DNA from: Ctenosaura bakeri
Taxonomy: Eukaryota > Chordata > Lepidosauria > Squamata > Iguanidae
DNA length: 64,000 nt
Direction of reading: 5' to 3'
NCBI GenBank assembly: GCA_948474755.1
Contig: CAOLHI010001303.1
Span: 496,001 to 560,000, forward strand
Shown here: one piece after another, positions 34,350 to 46,145 of the stretch
How the letters are laid out: the number at the start of each line of letters is the position of its first letter
Numbering within the stretch: the stretch's first letter is position 1
Position numbers and translations under genes: made by a program
Notes under the pieces: generated by a model
What the model was told of the DNA's origin: nothing
Database searches by the model: none
The model's input: only the letters and a program-made list of their open reading frames with translations

Positions 34350-34585
34350 TTACCCACCACCATTCCATTTCAATGGATGATACTGTGTACCAGCATTATG
34401 AAATAGGGGGAAGCCTTTCTCCTCATCTTCCTGATCCACACCATACATAATTTTATACAGACCTATAATTTTCCCCTTACTCAATTTTCCTTTTAAACTA
34501 AACAGCCTGAAACATCCTAACCTTTCCTTGTAGGTTAGCTCCAGCCCCTTGGTCATTTTGATTGCCCTTTCCAATGACTACACAC
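34350..34585 (-). pseudogene. Old CR1-group LINE fragment
   Basis: The minus strand encodes MERAIKMTKGLELTYKERLG and then LFSLKGKLSKGKIIGLYKIM, the same region as the C-terminal ORF2 end of the younger CR1 copies ([39 protein letters not shown]). It is clearly a different, more diverged subfamily; the 74-codon frame is open but shorter than the family. Confidence 0.8.
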
Positions 34586-35239
34586 AGCTTGACTAATGAA
34601 TGCAGTTAGAACTCCTTGGCTGTTTGGAAGGTCAGGTTGCACCTACTTGCAGAAAGGAAACAGGCTGATAAATGGATTAACTCAGTTTGTAGGTACGGTA
34701 TAACCTACAAGGCATAGAAGAGATAATCTGAATTGACCTAGAAAATGCCGTTCTGATCTTTGGGAACAGTACTTACAAGGAAAGTTTGCAACTGTTGCTT
34801 TGGTTTATGTTTGCTTCCTGTTCACATTATATATTAATAAACACTTTATTTCAAATGGATCTGTAAGTCTCCAATGCTTTCTCATTCAAAAGTCAAGCAC
34901 TCAGAATGCTATGCTTAAGCTTCTGACTACTTAGTAAATAAAGAAGAAAATGAAAGAACACAGTTTTCTAATAAAGAGAACTTCTAGAAAATAAATGAAA
35001 TGGAACACAGAGATTCAGCATGTGAGCCTTGTGAAGTGGTTTGCTGGAGAAACATAACACCTAGAGAGCCAAAGTTTGGGAACCAATGGTCTAAAACATG
35101 TTAAACTATGTAACAAACTAGAACAAGTTAAACAGTTTAAACCATGTACAAATTGGATACAATTGTAGATACCCACCCCCCAAACACAAAGGCTTTAATA
35201 AAATATAGTGCGTCTACTTGGATGAAAATAATGTCAATG
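34586..35239. other. No gene seen
   Basis: AT-rich spacer. Confidence 0.5.
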
Positions 35240-35400
35240 TCAGTGCCAACTGGACTTCTAAGGGGAGGACATTCTATAAATGGGCTGCTAAAACAGAGAA
35301 GGCTCTTTCGTTATAAATTAGTATAGAGCACATCAGCCTCTATGCACAAATATAATTATTCTGGATAGCCACAGAAGTGGTTTGGGATCATTATGGCAGT
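35240..35400 (+). repeat. Family R1 repeat, diverged copy
   Basis: GTGCCAACTGGACTTCTAAG, then GACATTCTATAAATGGGCTG and AACAGAGAAGGCTCTTTCG follow the order seen at 17970-18155 (GTTCCATAACTTGGG...AAGAAGATATCTCCC). Weak but ordered similarity. Confidence 0.4.
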
Positions 35401-37109
35401 AATAAAGAAGGCATATTATCGAACCTGGGCCTGGAATCTACCACTGACACCAAAGGTAACTTGCCACATTTTGTAAGCAGACCTTCTTTGGTCAGCTAAG
35501 AAAGATGGAAGAAGAGTACTTTTGTCATTCAACAAGGCATACAACATTTCTGATTGCAAATAGCCCATCTTCTGCATCTGAGTGCTTTGATTTCACCCCC
35601 CCATGCCCTCCCCTGTGAGGATGGGGACTTCAAACTACAGAACACAGCAAGGGAAAGATGGTGGGTTTGGTTCTTATACCCTCGACACTCTATTTGGTGT
35701 TTGGAATACATCTGCATGCACACATACACACACATCTCCTGCGTATCCTTTGGCATCATTTATTTTTAAGAAACTCTTTGATTTGATTTAAAACCCAGTA
35801 CTAAGAACAAGCAAATCAGTGAAGTTTGTTTGTGAAAGGTTTTATCTTTTCCCATCTCCAAGTCCATTTTTTTAAATGGAAGATAATGTGTGTATGTTTT
35901 TGTTCACATTTCTCAAAATAGTAGATTAATTGATTCATATGTGCACTGACAAAAACATATTTGTAAATATTTCCTAAATGTACACAGTAGGGTTATCTCT
36001 CTCTGTGTGTGTGTGTGTGTGTACATGTTGTTAAACACATATTTTCATTGTTTTCCTTTTGTTGTAGAATGTATCACAAACCCAGAAATGTATGGATTAC
36101 CAACTACCTCTGGTATACTTGGTATCCATCAGAATGTCCTAGACACCTAGAAAGTGTCCCAAAGCTTTCTTTTTCAAAGATTGCAAGATGCATCATTTTA
36201 AGAATCAACCAAATAAGCTCTGTGAAAGAGTGAATGCTGTCCTTGATCTCAGTTTAGTTCACCTTTTGTTTGAGTTGACATACAATAGCAGCAGTGCAGT
36301 ATAAATGAACACATGAAAGCAGAAAACACCTGATGCCCTTGTTTTGTATAATATGTTAGCTGCCTTTAAGTGTTGAAGTTTTACAGGAGTCAAGTAGTGC
36401 AGCCTCCCCAATTATATCAGAGAGTGAGTTTTCAAGGTTTTACTCCAAAATAAATAAACAAATAAGTACAAGTGTCAAAACCTCTTTCCTTCTCTGAAGT
36501 CAGAGAACCCTTTTATCCTCACTTTGATAAGCTATTAAGACTTAAATGACAAGAAAAAAATAACTCAAGATAGAAAATAATGCATCAGCAAAGCTAATCT
36601 GAAATAAGTCTGTCTCTTAGAGGTCAGAGTTATAAGTGATGACTAGAAGCCTCTCCATTTCTCCACAATTGAGCTGATTGCACCAAAAAAGGTCAAAGAG
36701 ATCTTCCAATGCACCGCTATTACTTCAGGCTTACTAGCCAGGGAACATTCAAAATTATGCATTTACTTTAAAACACCACAACATTCTATCAAAACTACAT
36801 TCTGTAGCAGTTGGCTTTTTTCCCATTATATTACTCAGAATGTCTTAAGAATCTATTTACTAGTCACTACCATCTGTTCCTGCTGCTCTTCTTTACCAAG
36901 TCACACAACCCAGATGTATATTTTTACAAAGCATGGCACAAGCTATAATGGCTGTCTGTATCAATTTCCACATTGGTCCTTTCATTTAGCTCTTTTACCT
37001 AATTCTGTACCAACTTTGTCAGCTGTTCATCCCAGCAGTTGAAGGAGGAAGGCCTGGACAAAGAATGTGGAATATATATATATATATAGATATATAAAAT
37101 GTATATTTC
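35401..37109. other. No gene seen; (TG)n and (TA)n tracts
   Basis: Holds a (TG)n tract at 36004-36022 and a (TA)n tract at 37072-37096. No coding sequence recognised. Confidence 0.5.
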
Positions 37110-37190
37110 CCTTCACACAGATTGCGCTGGCTGTAGTTGATAGGAGTTGAAGACCAGAACACTTGGAGGGCCAGGGATTATCCACCCCAC
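37110..37190. repeat. Short interspersed reptile repeat end
   Basis: GGCTGTAGTTGATAGGAGTT, GAAGACCAGAACACTTGGAG and GGCCAGGGATTATCCACCCC resemble a very common reptile motif (GTAGTCCAA...ATCTGGAGGGCC...GGTTGCCCACCCC). I cannot name the parent element. Confidence 0.45.
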
Positions 37191-40100
37191 TACAAATAAA
37201 AGAACTATTGAGGGAATGGGAGGCAGAAGTCATGCTTCCATATGGCCTGTTGTGCTTACTTTCTAGTGTTTCAGTCTGTTCTCCACATTTGTGAGTTTGA
37301 CTTTCATGGATTTGATTTTCTATGAGATAATCCCTGCTCTGCCATCTCAGGCACTTCTCCTGGGGAAGCTTCCCTCTCGGTGGCTTCAATCAGGCAGCTC
37401 AGCTCAGTCAGGAAGTACAGTCTGCCTCTGGTTCTTCTCTTCATCCATGAGCTGTTGCCTGACCAGCGAAAGACAGATCACAGCCCAATTTCTCAGTATA
37501 CAAACTGTCTCCCAATGCACCCCCATACCCAAGGAAGGAAATAGGCCAGAGAAAGAGGATGTATAGTGCCATCATGATGGCCTAATCCCTTTCCCTTTCC
37601 TTTTCCTGACCTGGTTTGAACCCTGGGTGCCCATTCTCCCCACCATGCCCTGGCCCCTTTCCCATAGACAAACATATGCATTTTTATATTTGTGATTTTT
37701 CCACTTTTGTGAGGTTCCTGCACCCTTAACTCTAGCAGTTATGGCGGGCCAGCTGTATATTCATCTACTAGAACTAAAAAAAAAAATTAAAAAGGTCTCT
37801 TCAGATTTTTTTTAAAAGGTGCATAATACAAGTAAGTACAATTAAGTATAATTCTTCTGTAACCACATATATTGCTTTATATAATGGGGGAAAGGAGCAA
37901 GATGTAACTTGAAGATACATTTGAATGGTATGAATGAGTAGAACAAATTTAATTTATCTATGCTAATTTATCTAAGTTGATGGAACTTAGAAACCTTTTT
38001 GGGACAAGAACAAAACAAAACAAGGATTGAATAATTAGTCACACACATGGGGAAAAGTCCAGTTTCCTACAAGCTGTATTTTAACTTATTGGAGCTGACA
38101 GTGAATTAATAACCTAAACTGTTTTTGTGAATGAATAATTTGTAAAAATAATTTGTAGAAAGTATTAATTAAAATTTCATCTGCAACAGACATAATATTT
38201 TTCAAATTAAATTTCTTGTACCTCAAAAGCTAGTGGCTCATTCTTTTGACATTATATTAGTCAATGTAAGTGTAAATTATGCGTTACATAGCAAAGCTAA
38301 CCAGATTAATCATCATGTATTATCAACTATGGCTAGTTCAGTGTACCAACACAATCACTAAATTATGTTGTCCAGTCTGTGATACATCTCTGAACTACAG
38401 CTGAGCTCCAAAAAGACAAAGAAATAAGTATGAATCCTTTCATACTGAAGAGTTCATAAAATTATCATATTTTGACTGAGGCAAACTGCATACTGCTCTG
38501 GCACTCCAACTGTGTCCATAGGGCAGTCTTTCAGTTCCACAGGATGGAGCAGATCTTTCCCTGCATGGTCAAAGACACAAATCTCAGGTCCCTCCCCCGT
38601 CCCCATACTTCTTCCTGTGGCTCTTCCATCTCCAGCATCACAGGGGAGGCTGGGCAGACTGGAAGCATGGTGTACATACCCTCTAATATTACACATATGA
38701 AAACTGAGACACATGTGGCCAGCAACATCACAGTGTGGTCAAGATCTCAAAAGTGATTAATGGTGAAGAACACATAAGTTAGGAGACACTACAGCAGTCT
38801 GCTTTGCCTGCATTTACTGGAAAGAGCAAGATTCCACACCTCCTCTCCCCCGTTGAATTAATTGAGTGTGAATAACTTTTGCACTCTGAACTCAATTTGC
38901 AGCGATTGAAGTAAACTGAGGACAAAGCAGGAACATGGGAGAAGGAGATAGGAACTGGGGTTATTTTAGAAGTAGCTGAAAAACTGTGATGTCAGAGGAT
39001 TAATCAGTACTGCCCTTGCCAAATTGGGAGAATATGGGTATAGGCAGAGCTGAAGCAGCTCTGGATGCATTTTATGAAAATCCTCTATAGCTGTACATCA
39101 TCCCTGAAGTATGGGGAAATCAGAGGGATTTTGGGGGAAAATCCAGAAAAAGAAAAGTAATAATGTCACTCCTTCCTTTTACCTGCCATAAGGAGATTGT
39201 CAGTGCTGTAGCAATGCTGAAGCGCTCTCACCTTAGACTAAGATTGCCCTGTAATACAACTATGAAGGATTTTTTTTTTTAAAAAAGGGCATTTAACCTC
39301 TCACAGTAATTTTTGAGCTAGCCTTACTACTGAATCTTCCTTTCTTTCTCCCAAATTGCATATCTTACCATTAGAACTTCCAAGTCACATAAATTCTAAC
39401 ATAAATTCTGTATACCATAAAACAACTATGACACTGTATTATTATCACTATGCCATTATGCATTTCCACTGGCCATATTCTTTTTATGAGTTAGTTGTAG
39501 TTAAAACAGCAGTTCTGCAAAGCTACATCTATTTAGGGACATGAAAAGTATTTGCAGAATTCCTTGTTCTCAATGAGAAGCTGCCTGAACACATCAAGAC
39601 AGTCTATTAAGAAATCAATATCTGTGCAGGTTTTGCAGAAACTCTCTGCACAGAACTTTAGTCTTTCCCCTTTCTGAAACAGATCACACATATACATCTA
39701 GCACAGAAGAACTGCCTGATGATGGAAAAGATGCAATCAATCCATCCAAAGTCTGTAACAAGTTCATGAGCAAATCTGTAAAAGGCAGTGGCTACTATGA
39801 CTTTGCACAATTTGTATAAAAAACTGTTCTCATATATGCAAATGCAAGAGCTGTTTTTGATATCAGGTGAAAACTCCTTGCTTCACAGGTGAGGAGAAAA
39901 AAAGTTATGGATTCTGATTCTCACAAAGCAATTTAGCAGGATCTAACCACACACAGATTCACAAAGCTACCATATTTATGCTGTATTCTCAAGATGCATG
40001 ACTTGATGCTATCTCTACCTCCAGGTCAATCTCAATACAGCCAGGAAAGGCAGAGTCAGTATTCAGGGCTAATAATGGAAGGAATAGGGTACATCAGATT

Positions 40101-41689
40101 CAGTCAGCTTTTCTGAAGCTCCACTGCCTTGACTAATGTCCCATCATGGTGTTCTCTAATCCTGGACCTGTCTGCTAATGCTTATCACTCTTCAAAATTG
40201 TTGACATCAGCTACCTTTTAAATCTATACTTGCAGACAGCAAGTTAAATAAGAAGAACTCTGATATTATTATTTTAAAATTTTAGAGAAAAAGCATCATT
40301 GAAAACAATGGCAGAATATTGCTTTAATCACAGATTTTTTTACACAATACTGTTTAACACAATATTTCAGTATTCATGGAAGTCCTAGAAAAGGTATGTA
40401 GAAAACAGGAAAGCAAAGGCAGGTTCCAACTGGCACTTTACTTCAAATCAGGCTTTTTCAGCAGATGCAACCAAGTTCTCTGTCTGTTTCTCATACAGTA
40501 CTTCCACTATGCTCCCCAGTTTCTTTTCAAATTTTCTTAAAAGCAAAACCAAGTATTTTGAGCATATGACAGGAAAGCTGCATGAAGTTGTCATTATATA
40601 CACAAAAGATTTCACTCTAACTTCCTTTGTATCAAATTCTTCAAGCTAGGCAGGAAAACAAAACAAAACAGTAACTTCCATGAAGCAAACCTTTAGAGTA
40701 ATTGACAACCACTTCCATTTCCTCAGTTCAAGATTTTCATATTAAGTGGAAGCACTATGCTTGTTGGAGGCTACATATTACTTGGGCACGGTGGAACATG
40801 GAAGCTCAGGTTGTGATCCTCATTACTATAGGAAATAGCAAAGGATAAATTGTAGACAATACGTGAAGATATTTACAGGCATTTATTTCCTTCTGTCTAT
40901 CCATCGTTTGAAGATTTGCAGGAGCCAGTCAGAAGCAGTGCTAAAAAACACTCTTAAACAAGCTGCCCCTCTTAGCCCAGCTTCACCCCAAGCTCACACT
41001 AAGTGTGTGCTTGTGCAATTAAACTAGGATTATATGACACTGAGACTCAGATTTCACTTTTGATCTATTTGACACAGTCTGGTATATTGTGATATGCAGG
41101 TCCCAGAGTTCCTTGTGCATAAGAAAGAAGGAAGATGGCTGTTAGGAAGGACAAATCAAACTATTTTGATTTGTAGGTATCTTTGGCCTATTACTGGCCT
41201 CCTCCTGAGAATCCCTGATTCATATCTTTCTACTTCCCAGTCAACATTATACTGCTAGGAATATGTGGGGAAGGCCTATGTAGGGTGGCCAGAAGTCCCA
41301 CAAGAGGGCTTCTTGTGAAATCTCTAGGCACTCATGAGGTCTGAAAGACATTGACAAAATAACAGCTTTATTAATAACCAAAAAGTTACAAAAAATAGCT
41401 GGCAAACTTATTGTGTTCTAGAGGTGTTATTCAACAAAATAGCCAATTTTTTTTAGAAATGTAGAAAATGTAACATTAATTTCAGAATTAAAACTGGAAT
41501 GGTATATGCAGTTTGGTAAACATATTCTCCACCATCATCACCAACAAAGTATACAGAAGCAGTGCAGCACCAAAAGCAATCCCAAGCTATATGAACCATA
41601 TATTTAGGAAGATCACAAACATATCTGAACTGGTGGCATCCCAACCCTTTTACCACACTTTCTGTTTACCATAAGTGCCTACAATTGGT
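37191..41689. other. No gene or repeat recognised
   Basis: The longest quiet stretch of the window (4.5 kb). Only homopolymers (A10 at 37778, T9 at 39271) stand out. Open frames are at most 94 codons and featureless. A unique intergenic or intronic region is the simplest reading. Confidence 0.5.
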
Positions 41690-42055
41690 TCAGATTTAGT
41701 CTCAATCCATTAATGAGCTCAGAGGAATGTTCAAGAGTGTCAACCACTTCCCTAGAGTGGGGTTACAAAGTGCTATAGAGCTCAGCTTCATAAGCGTGAG
41801 GATGGCATTTGAGATATCAATGGTACCTTGATGCAGACTCCAGAGAATCTCTCCTAGTGGTTTCATGTAGCTGTTAGAGGTGCAGAACCCTATGGGGAAC
41901 TATTTACTAAGCCATGTTGCTGAACAGAGCCATTAGTAGATAGTTGTCCCTTCTGGACAGAACTGGTCAGGAAGGACTGAGACCACTGTAATGAAGTGCC
42001 TTTAAGTCTCAGAGTTGCTAGGCAGGCAGTAAATGCTGAGATAATGGCTCAGACA
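41690..42055 (-). pseudogene. L2 LINE reverse transcriptase fragment, decayed
   Basis: The plus strand has CTCCTAGTGGTTTCATGTAG, the reverse of the L2 YMKPLGE phrase, 5' of GAACCCTATGGGGAAC (motif B region) and of a GACTGAGACCACTGTA segment. The order matches the L2 fragment at 5698-6271. Frames are broken throughout and the YADD box is not readable. Confidence 0.75.
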
Positions 42056-43989
42056 GTACACAATTTTGGTCTCTGTTATAGAAATTCCTTCCTTGCACTA
42101 TAAATTATGTGTACATTCTTGCTGAACCAGTATGTGATTTATTACAGTGTAGGCATTCATGCACCGCTTGTATTTACATAAGAAACAGGGTCTAATGAAA
42201 AACAAGATTAATATCCAACAGGAAAATGTGGCCTAAACACAGTGCATACTTACATGACAAACATTTAAAAGAACTGCTTAAATAGAACACTTTCTAGGAA
42301 GTTTGACTGTTCTGTCTTGCAATTAATTACCTTGCTTACTTTCAATGGCAAGAGCATTGCTGTTCTCTTTTAATTCAACTTGATAGTTTAATGTTCTGCT
42401 TTTATAATGGTCTGACACCACTTAAGAAACTTTAAATTTCTATGAGGCTATGAAGTAAGTATCAAACCATGTCCCTGTTGCTTATGTACAGGTTTATATT
42501 TAACAAACAAAGGAAGAATAAATACCTCATTATAAGAAATAGTAATGCATACATTAACACGAGAGGTTTGCGACGTGCAATTGTAAGAAAAAGATCACTC
42601 CTTTTTGCGAGTTGGTTCCTATTTGTCCCTACACACATCAAGTCCTCTGAAGAAAAAGAAAATTCACTCCAACAGCAAAACTTATTTTCATAGCCTGGAA
42701 AACTGAGATTTGATATATCTTTCCGTTACTTTTCATCACAACTAATGGTGATGTTCATAGTACTTCCTCAGTAAACTTTAGTTATTTATATTGAACTTAA
42801 TTCCAATCAGAATCCATCACAAAAGTTCTCTTTCATGTCTGTTAATTTGAAAAGATATTAAGAAAAGAAAAGAAAAGAAAAGAAAAGAAAATGGTCATAT
42901 TTATATGTGAAAGCAGCAAATTCCATGTACAATGCAGCCAAATACCCAATGCCTCTAAAATGTCAGTGTCCAAAAAAAATCCAGAACTGCTTTAAGAGTT
43001 CCTTCATTCTGCTCTGTAAGAATCCCATTCCTACATCTCTAAGCATTTTCTCAGTAACAGAAACTTCAACAAATTTTCTTCTCTGCTTTTCATATAGCCT
43101 GAAGCTTTTATAATGTTTCCCATATCCGCCCCCTAATTTTGAAATAAGAACTGTTATGAGAACAATTAAAGAGACAAAACATGTGGCTGAAAATTATTTG
43201 AAAATATATGAATTAGTTCATTTCATTGTGTTTTTTCCACCTTACTGAATCCAATGAAGTACTCAGGTAATTTCTTCATGTATCTACTTGGAAAAACTTC
43301 AACAATCCCTTCATTTTGTTCATTCACTGAAAAAAGCCAAGACCTGAATGTCTCATAGTTGTGAGAGGCAAAATATAGAAAAACATTGGTCTCAAAAAGT
43401 TCTGGAGAAAATCAGTAGTGGAAGTTTACCAAGCAGATTTTTTGTCAAAGTAAAATGAAGATCAAAGCTAGAATGATGTCCATGCACATGCTTCTGAAAG
43501 GCACAAATCTCCATGGGAGAAACAAATTGTTTTTCCTTAACTCATCTTTAACATTCTCATATTAAACTGTTTTAGCCAAAATGTCAAAGGTTTCTCCACA
43601 TCAAAAGTATAACGGAAATTCATAACCAAACTAATTAGTTGCAACAACAAGCTGTCCAGAAGTCAAAGGAGATTTAAAATGACTTCCACACATATTGTCT
43701 ATAAATTAAATCCCTTTGTCTTAGTAAGTCTACTTCTTACATTTGGCAACATGAAGCAGTCACTTCAGGCGATTTTGTTCATAATGAAAGGACAGCAAAT
43801 TCATAATTATTTAATTTGATATTATCATATTGCCAGGGGTGGGAAAAGTCATCTGACAGATTTCATGATGTGTCCAAGTAAATTGGTTGGCTTTGTGTAC
43901 TGTATATCCTGAATTGTACAGGTGTGGAAAGTCAGTTGGATCTTACAAATAATAAAATATTTCTCAATCAACATAGGGTAAAGGAGAGT
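42056..43989. other. No gene seen
   Basis: AT-rich; contains the AAAAG microsatellite listed below. Confidence 0.5.
42860..42891. repeat. (AAAAG)n microsatellite
   Basis: About six AAAAG units in a row. Confidence 0.95.
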
Positions 43990-44238
43990 TCTTATTGTTA
44001 TTGCTATTGTTAATGTTAAGCACCATCAAGGTGGCTTCGACTTATGACACCATCAACATGAGACACCTCCATGAGCCTGATCACCAACAGCCATGAGCAG
44101 ATCTTGCAAAGTCCACATGTGACTTCCCTGACTGAGTCAATTCAATGATAATGTGGTCTTCTTTTTTCCCTATTGTTTTCCACTGAGCATCATCACCTTC
44201 TCCAATAAATCATTTCACCTCTTGATGTGTTCAAATTA
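43990..44238 (-). mobile_element. RTE/BovB LINE, 3' end (copy 2, part 1)
   Basis: The reverse complement ends GACACCTTGATGGTGCTTAACA-like (here CCACCTTGATGGTGCTTAAC then ATTAACAATAG), the BovB 3' tail also seen at 11052. Upstream it carries the C-terminal ORF2 end in broken frames. It is interrupted at 44239 by a DNA element. Confidence 0.82.
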
Positions 44239-44624
44239 TAGTAATCCCTCCACATTTGCTAGGGTTAGGGATACAGGACCCCCGTGAAAGTGAAAAAAAC
44301 GTGAATAATTCTAGGACCTCCCAAACCATATTTAACACACATACAAAATATAATCACCATATTCAACCCATTGTGGATTCCTTTGAGGTATCAGGGTTCC
44401 TTCACAAGGGAGAAGTGGGGTGGTTGGTGGGGCTTAGTGCCACCTCCACTGCCCTGTACCATTTTTAATAGGGACTTACAAGCCTCGTTCACAGTTTCTC
44501 AGTCTTATGAGACTTGCAGTCTCTATTAAAAATGGCATAGGGAAGCAGCAGAGGTGACAGCAAATAATCCGTGAATAATCAAATCTGCAAAAGCAAAACC
44601 CACAAATGTGGAGGGGGGACAGTA
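44239..44624. mobile_element. Tigger-like non-autonomous DNA transposon
   Basis: A 386-bp element in the BovB. The left end reads AGTAATCCCTCCACATTTGC followed by TAGGGTTAGGGATACAGGACC; the inverted right end reads ACTGTCCCCCCTCCACATTT then GTGGGTTTTGC. TA lies at both borders. The CCCTCCACATTYGCGGGTT-type terminus and TA target are typical of the Tc1/mariner-Tigger group. Near-palindromic GTGAATAATT/GTGAATAATC phrases repeat inside each end. No transposase is visible. Confidence 0.8.
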
Positions 44625-44879
44625 CAATAGCCCCAGTTTAAGCATTTTGACTTCTAGGGAGAATTCAGGCTTCATTTGTACCCGTACCCATTTATTCATA
44701 TTTTTGGTAGTCTACTGTATCCATGGTAATCTCCTCAAACACAATGTTTCAAATGGCTTTATTTTTCCTTGTCCAGCTTTCACACAGAAATCAGAAGTAG
44801 CGTTGCACGGCCAATCCTGACACTGATATATTCAATCATGTATCTCTGCACTTGAAGATCATATCTAGTTTCTTTGTGC
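44625..44879 (-). mobile_element. RTE/BovB LINE (copy 2, part 2)
   Basis: The segments ACTTCTAGGGAGAATTCAGG, GTAGTCTACTGTATCCATGG and CCTTGTCCAGCTTTCACACA match the order and spacing of copy 1 at 11.48-11.66 kb (CTTCTAGGGAGAGTTCAGGC, CAGTCTACAGTATTAG, CTGTCCAGCTTTTACAACC). Degraded frames only. Confidence 0.85.
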
Positions 44880-44885
44880 TGTTTT

Positions 44886-45103
44886 TGTTGTGTTGCTTCA
44901 AGTTGCTTCTGTCTTATGGGGCTCCTAAGGTAAACCTATCATGGTGTTTTCTTGCCAAGATTTGTTGAAAGAGGGTTTGCCTTTGCCTTTCTCTGAGGTT
45001 GAGAGAATGTGACTTGATCAAGGTCACCCAATGGGTTTCCATGCCCACGTGCAGATTCAGACTCTGGTCTCTAGTCCAACATTCAAACCAATACATCATT
45101 CCT
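44886..45103 (-). mobile_element. tRNA-derived SINE inserted in BovB
   Basis: Antisense copy: TTGTTGTGTTGCTTCAAGTT tail, GTTTTCTTGCCAAGATTTGT and GAGAGAATGTGACTTG body, and a head near ATTCAAACCAATACATCAT. BovB sequence continues on both sides, so the SINE is the younger insertion. Confidence 0.88.
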
Positions 45104-45300
45104 TCAAAGTGGCCCTCAGAAATTCTAGTCTTCTTCCATTTCTTGATTATAACTTCAATTTTTATTAATGACTAAGTCAAGGTATAAACACCTTGCACTA
45201 CTCTGATGTTTTCATCATCCACTTAAAAAGTTATACAAATCTTCTGTGGTCGTTATTTCTGCTTAATGTTTAGCTGCAGCCCTGCTTTTACTTTGAAAAC
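45104..45300 (-). mobile_element. RTE/BovB LINE (copy 2, part 3)
   Basis: ATTTTTATTAATGACTAAGTC followed by AAGGTATAAACACC, CATCCACTTAAAAAGTTATA and CTTCTGTGGTCGTTATTTCT parallel copy 1 at 11.78-11.90 kb (ATGACTGAGCCAAGGTAGAG, GTTATGTAAATCATCTGCAG, split). Confidence 0.8.
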
Positions 45301-45317
45301 CCTATAATAAAGAAAAA

Positions 45318-46145
45318 CACAGGGTTGCACAGTGGCTCCTGTCTCAGTTGCCAGGAACCTTGTAGTCCTGCTGGATGAACGCCTATCTCTATGTTCCTTT
45401 ATCGGGGCTACAGCAAAGGCATGTAACTTCCATCTTTTGAACATCTGCAGGGATCCTGAGGTTCTTGACTGTAGAGACTGCCCATCTGCTTATCCAGGCC
45501 TTGGTTATCTCACACCTGGATTACTGTAACAGCTTATTAGCAGGTTTGACTTCCTGCTCCCTTCTTCCTCTGGTTTTAACTTAGAACAATGCTGTCCAGG
45601 TTGTTTTAAATCTGTTGAAATATTCATCTGTTTCTTCTCCCCATAGATCCCATCACTGGCTACCAGTTCAGGCCAGGGCCTGTTTCAAACTTTTGGTCCT
45701 GATATTTAAAGCTTTGCATTTTAACCTCCCTCAGTATCTTGCAGCACAGCTGGCATGGTATCTAGGAATCTGAGATATGCAGGCAAAGACTATTGTCTGT
45801 TCCACCAACACGTACAGCAATGTCAGGGCTGAGAGCCTTTCAAGATCTGGCTCTTCATTTCTGGAATGGTGTTCCTTTGGACCTCTGGTTGGAGGAGGAT
45901 CTCACCTGTTTTCATAAATGGTTGAAGACCTTCCTCTTTGACTCTCCATCTTAAGTCACTGAGAAGTGTTTAAGGTGCTGAGATGGGAAGTGTTTAAGGT
46001 GCTGAGATGGGAAGTAAAGGGGTATTGAGGATTTCATGCCACGTATTGTTATGGGTTTTTGTTTTAATGTCTTTGTCTTCAATTGTATATGTTGTTGTTC
46101 TGCCCTTTAGTGTAAATGGCCTTATAAATAAATCTTGTAAACAAA
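45318..46145 (+). pseudogene. L2 LINE, 3' end of ORF2 with UTR
   Basis: Sense L2. An early frame (45332-45529) reads VARNLVVLLDERLSLCSFIG then KACNFHLLNICRD, the post-RT region of L2 (SVRNLGVxLD...HLRNI). A later frame reads ISHLDYCNSLLAG, and another HWLPVQARACFKLLVLIFKA then LHFNLPQYLA, all in the right order. At least two frameshifts and stops break it. It ends at TGGCCTTATAAATAAATCTTG near 46140, a plausible 3' terminus. The RT core itself is missing, as expected of a 5' truncated copy. Confidence 0.88.
45963..46010. repeat. Perfect 24-bp tandem duplication
   Basis: Two exact copies of GAAGTGTTTAAGGTGCTGAG plus ATGG, side by side in the L2 3' region (45963-45986 and 45987-46010). Being perfect in an otherwise decayed element, it is a recent duplication. 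Confidence 0.95.
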
